Source of the DNA: an uncultured Luteimonas sp. | GTDB lineage: Bacteria > Pseudomonadota > Gammaproteobacteria > Xanthomonadales > Xanthomonadaceae | Length of the DNA: 24,658 bases | Assembly (NCBI GenBank): GCA_934541015.1 | Contig: CAKTDC010000036.1 | Span: 1 to 24,658, forward strand | Reading direction: 5' to 3' | In this document: piece by piece, positions 24,658-24,658 of the stretch | How positions within the stretch are numbered: the first letter of the stretch is position 1 | Layout: each line of letters begins with the position of its first letter | The notes under the pieces: model-generated | Databases searched by the model: none | Told to the model about the DNA's origin: nothing | The model's input: only the letters and a program-made list of their open reading frames with translations | Made by a program: the position numbers and the translations under genes

Positions 24658-24658
24658 C

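Overview
The window is 24.7 kb of chromosomal DNA from a high-G+C gammaproteobacterium, most likely Xanthomonadaceae/Lysobacteraceae (Lysobacter-Luteimonas type). The assignment rests on the very high G+C content, a PhoBR-Ppk1-Ppx cluster, a short 335-residue NAD-type isocitrate dehydrogenase and the accA-tilS-xseB-ispA order; it is inference without a database search. Both ends lie in the same repeat. Bases 1-76 are the exact reverse complement of 24582-24657, and each copy carries the last 19 codons of one transposase-like ORF reading inward. The window therefore looks like one whole assembly contig bounded by copies of a single insertion sequence.

Left edge (1-947): IS end, a lower-G+C orphan gene whose C-terminus is built from a 15-bp tandem repeat, then the C-terminal remnant of an IS4-family transposase. 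Next comes a long minus-strand run (10325 down to 948): bepA-type M48 protease, then phoB-phoR-ppk1-ppx-glycosyltransferase-PAP2 phosphatase. A near-consensus Pho box stands in front of phoB, and most genes overlap or abut. This reads as a phosphate-starvation unit combining the two-component system, polyphosphate synthesis and degradation, and two enzymes that could remodel membrane lipids.

Middle (10480-14051): plus-strand genes for a glutaredoxin, an AhpD-like protein, NAD-type isocitrate dehydrogenase (with a terminator-like hairpin in its leader) and an NhaC-family Na+/H+ antiporter. Facing them is the minus-strand housekeeping string accA-tilS-xseB-ispA (17864 down to 14232). ispA carries an in-frame palindromic REP-like insertion of about 108 bp, which adds roughly 33 residues between two conserved motifs.

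Right part (17953-24584): a Hanks-type Ser/Thr kinase with one membrane segment and a long repeat-rich C-terminal region is divergent from an ECF sigma factor of the TIGR02999 type. Downstream on the plus strand lie a lipoprotein, a secreted glutamine-rich rhodanese-like protein and a second lipoprotein paralogous to the first. This sigma-kinase-lipoprotein-rhodanese-lipoprotein cluster is the best candidate for an undescribed system here. Its function cannot be deduced from sequence alone. No rRNA, tRNA or CRISPR array was recognised.
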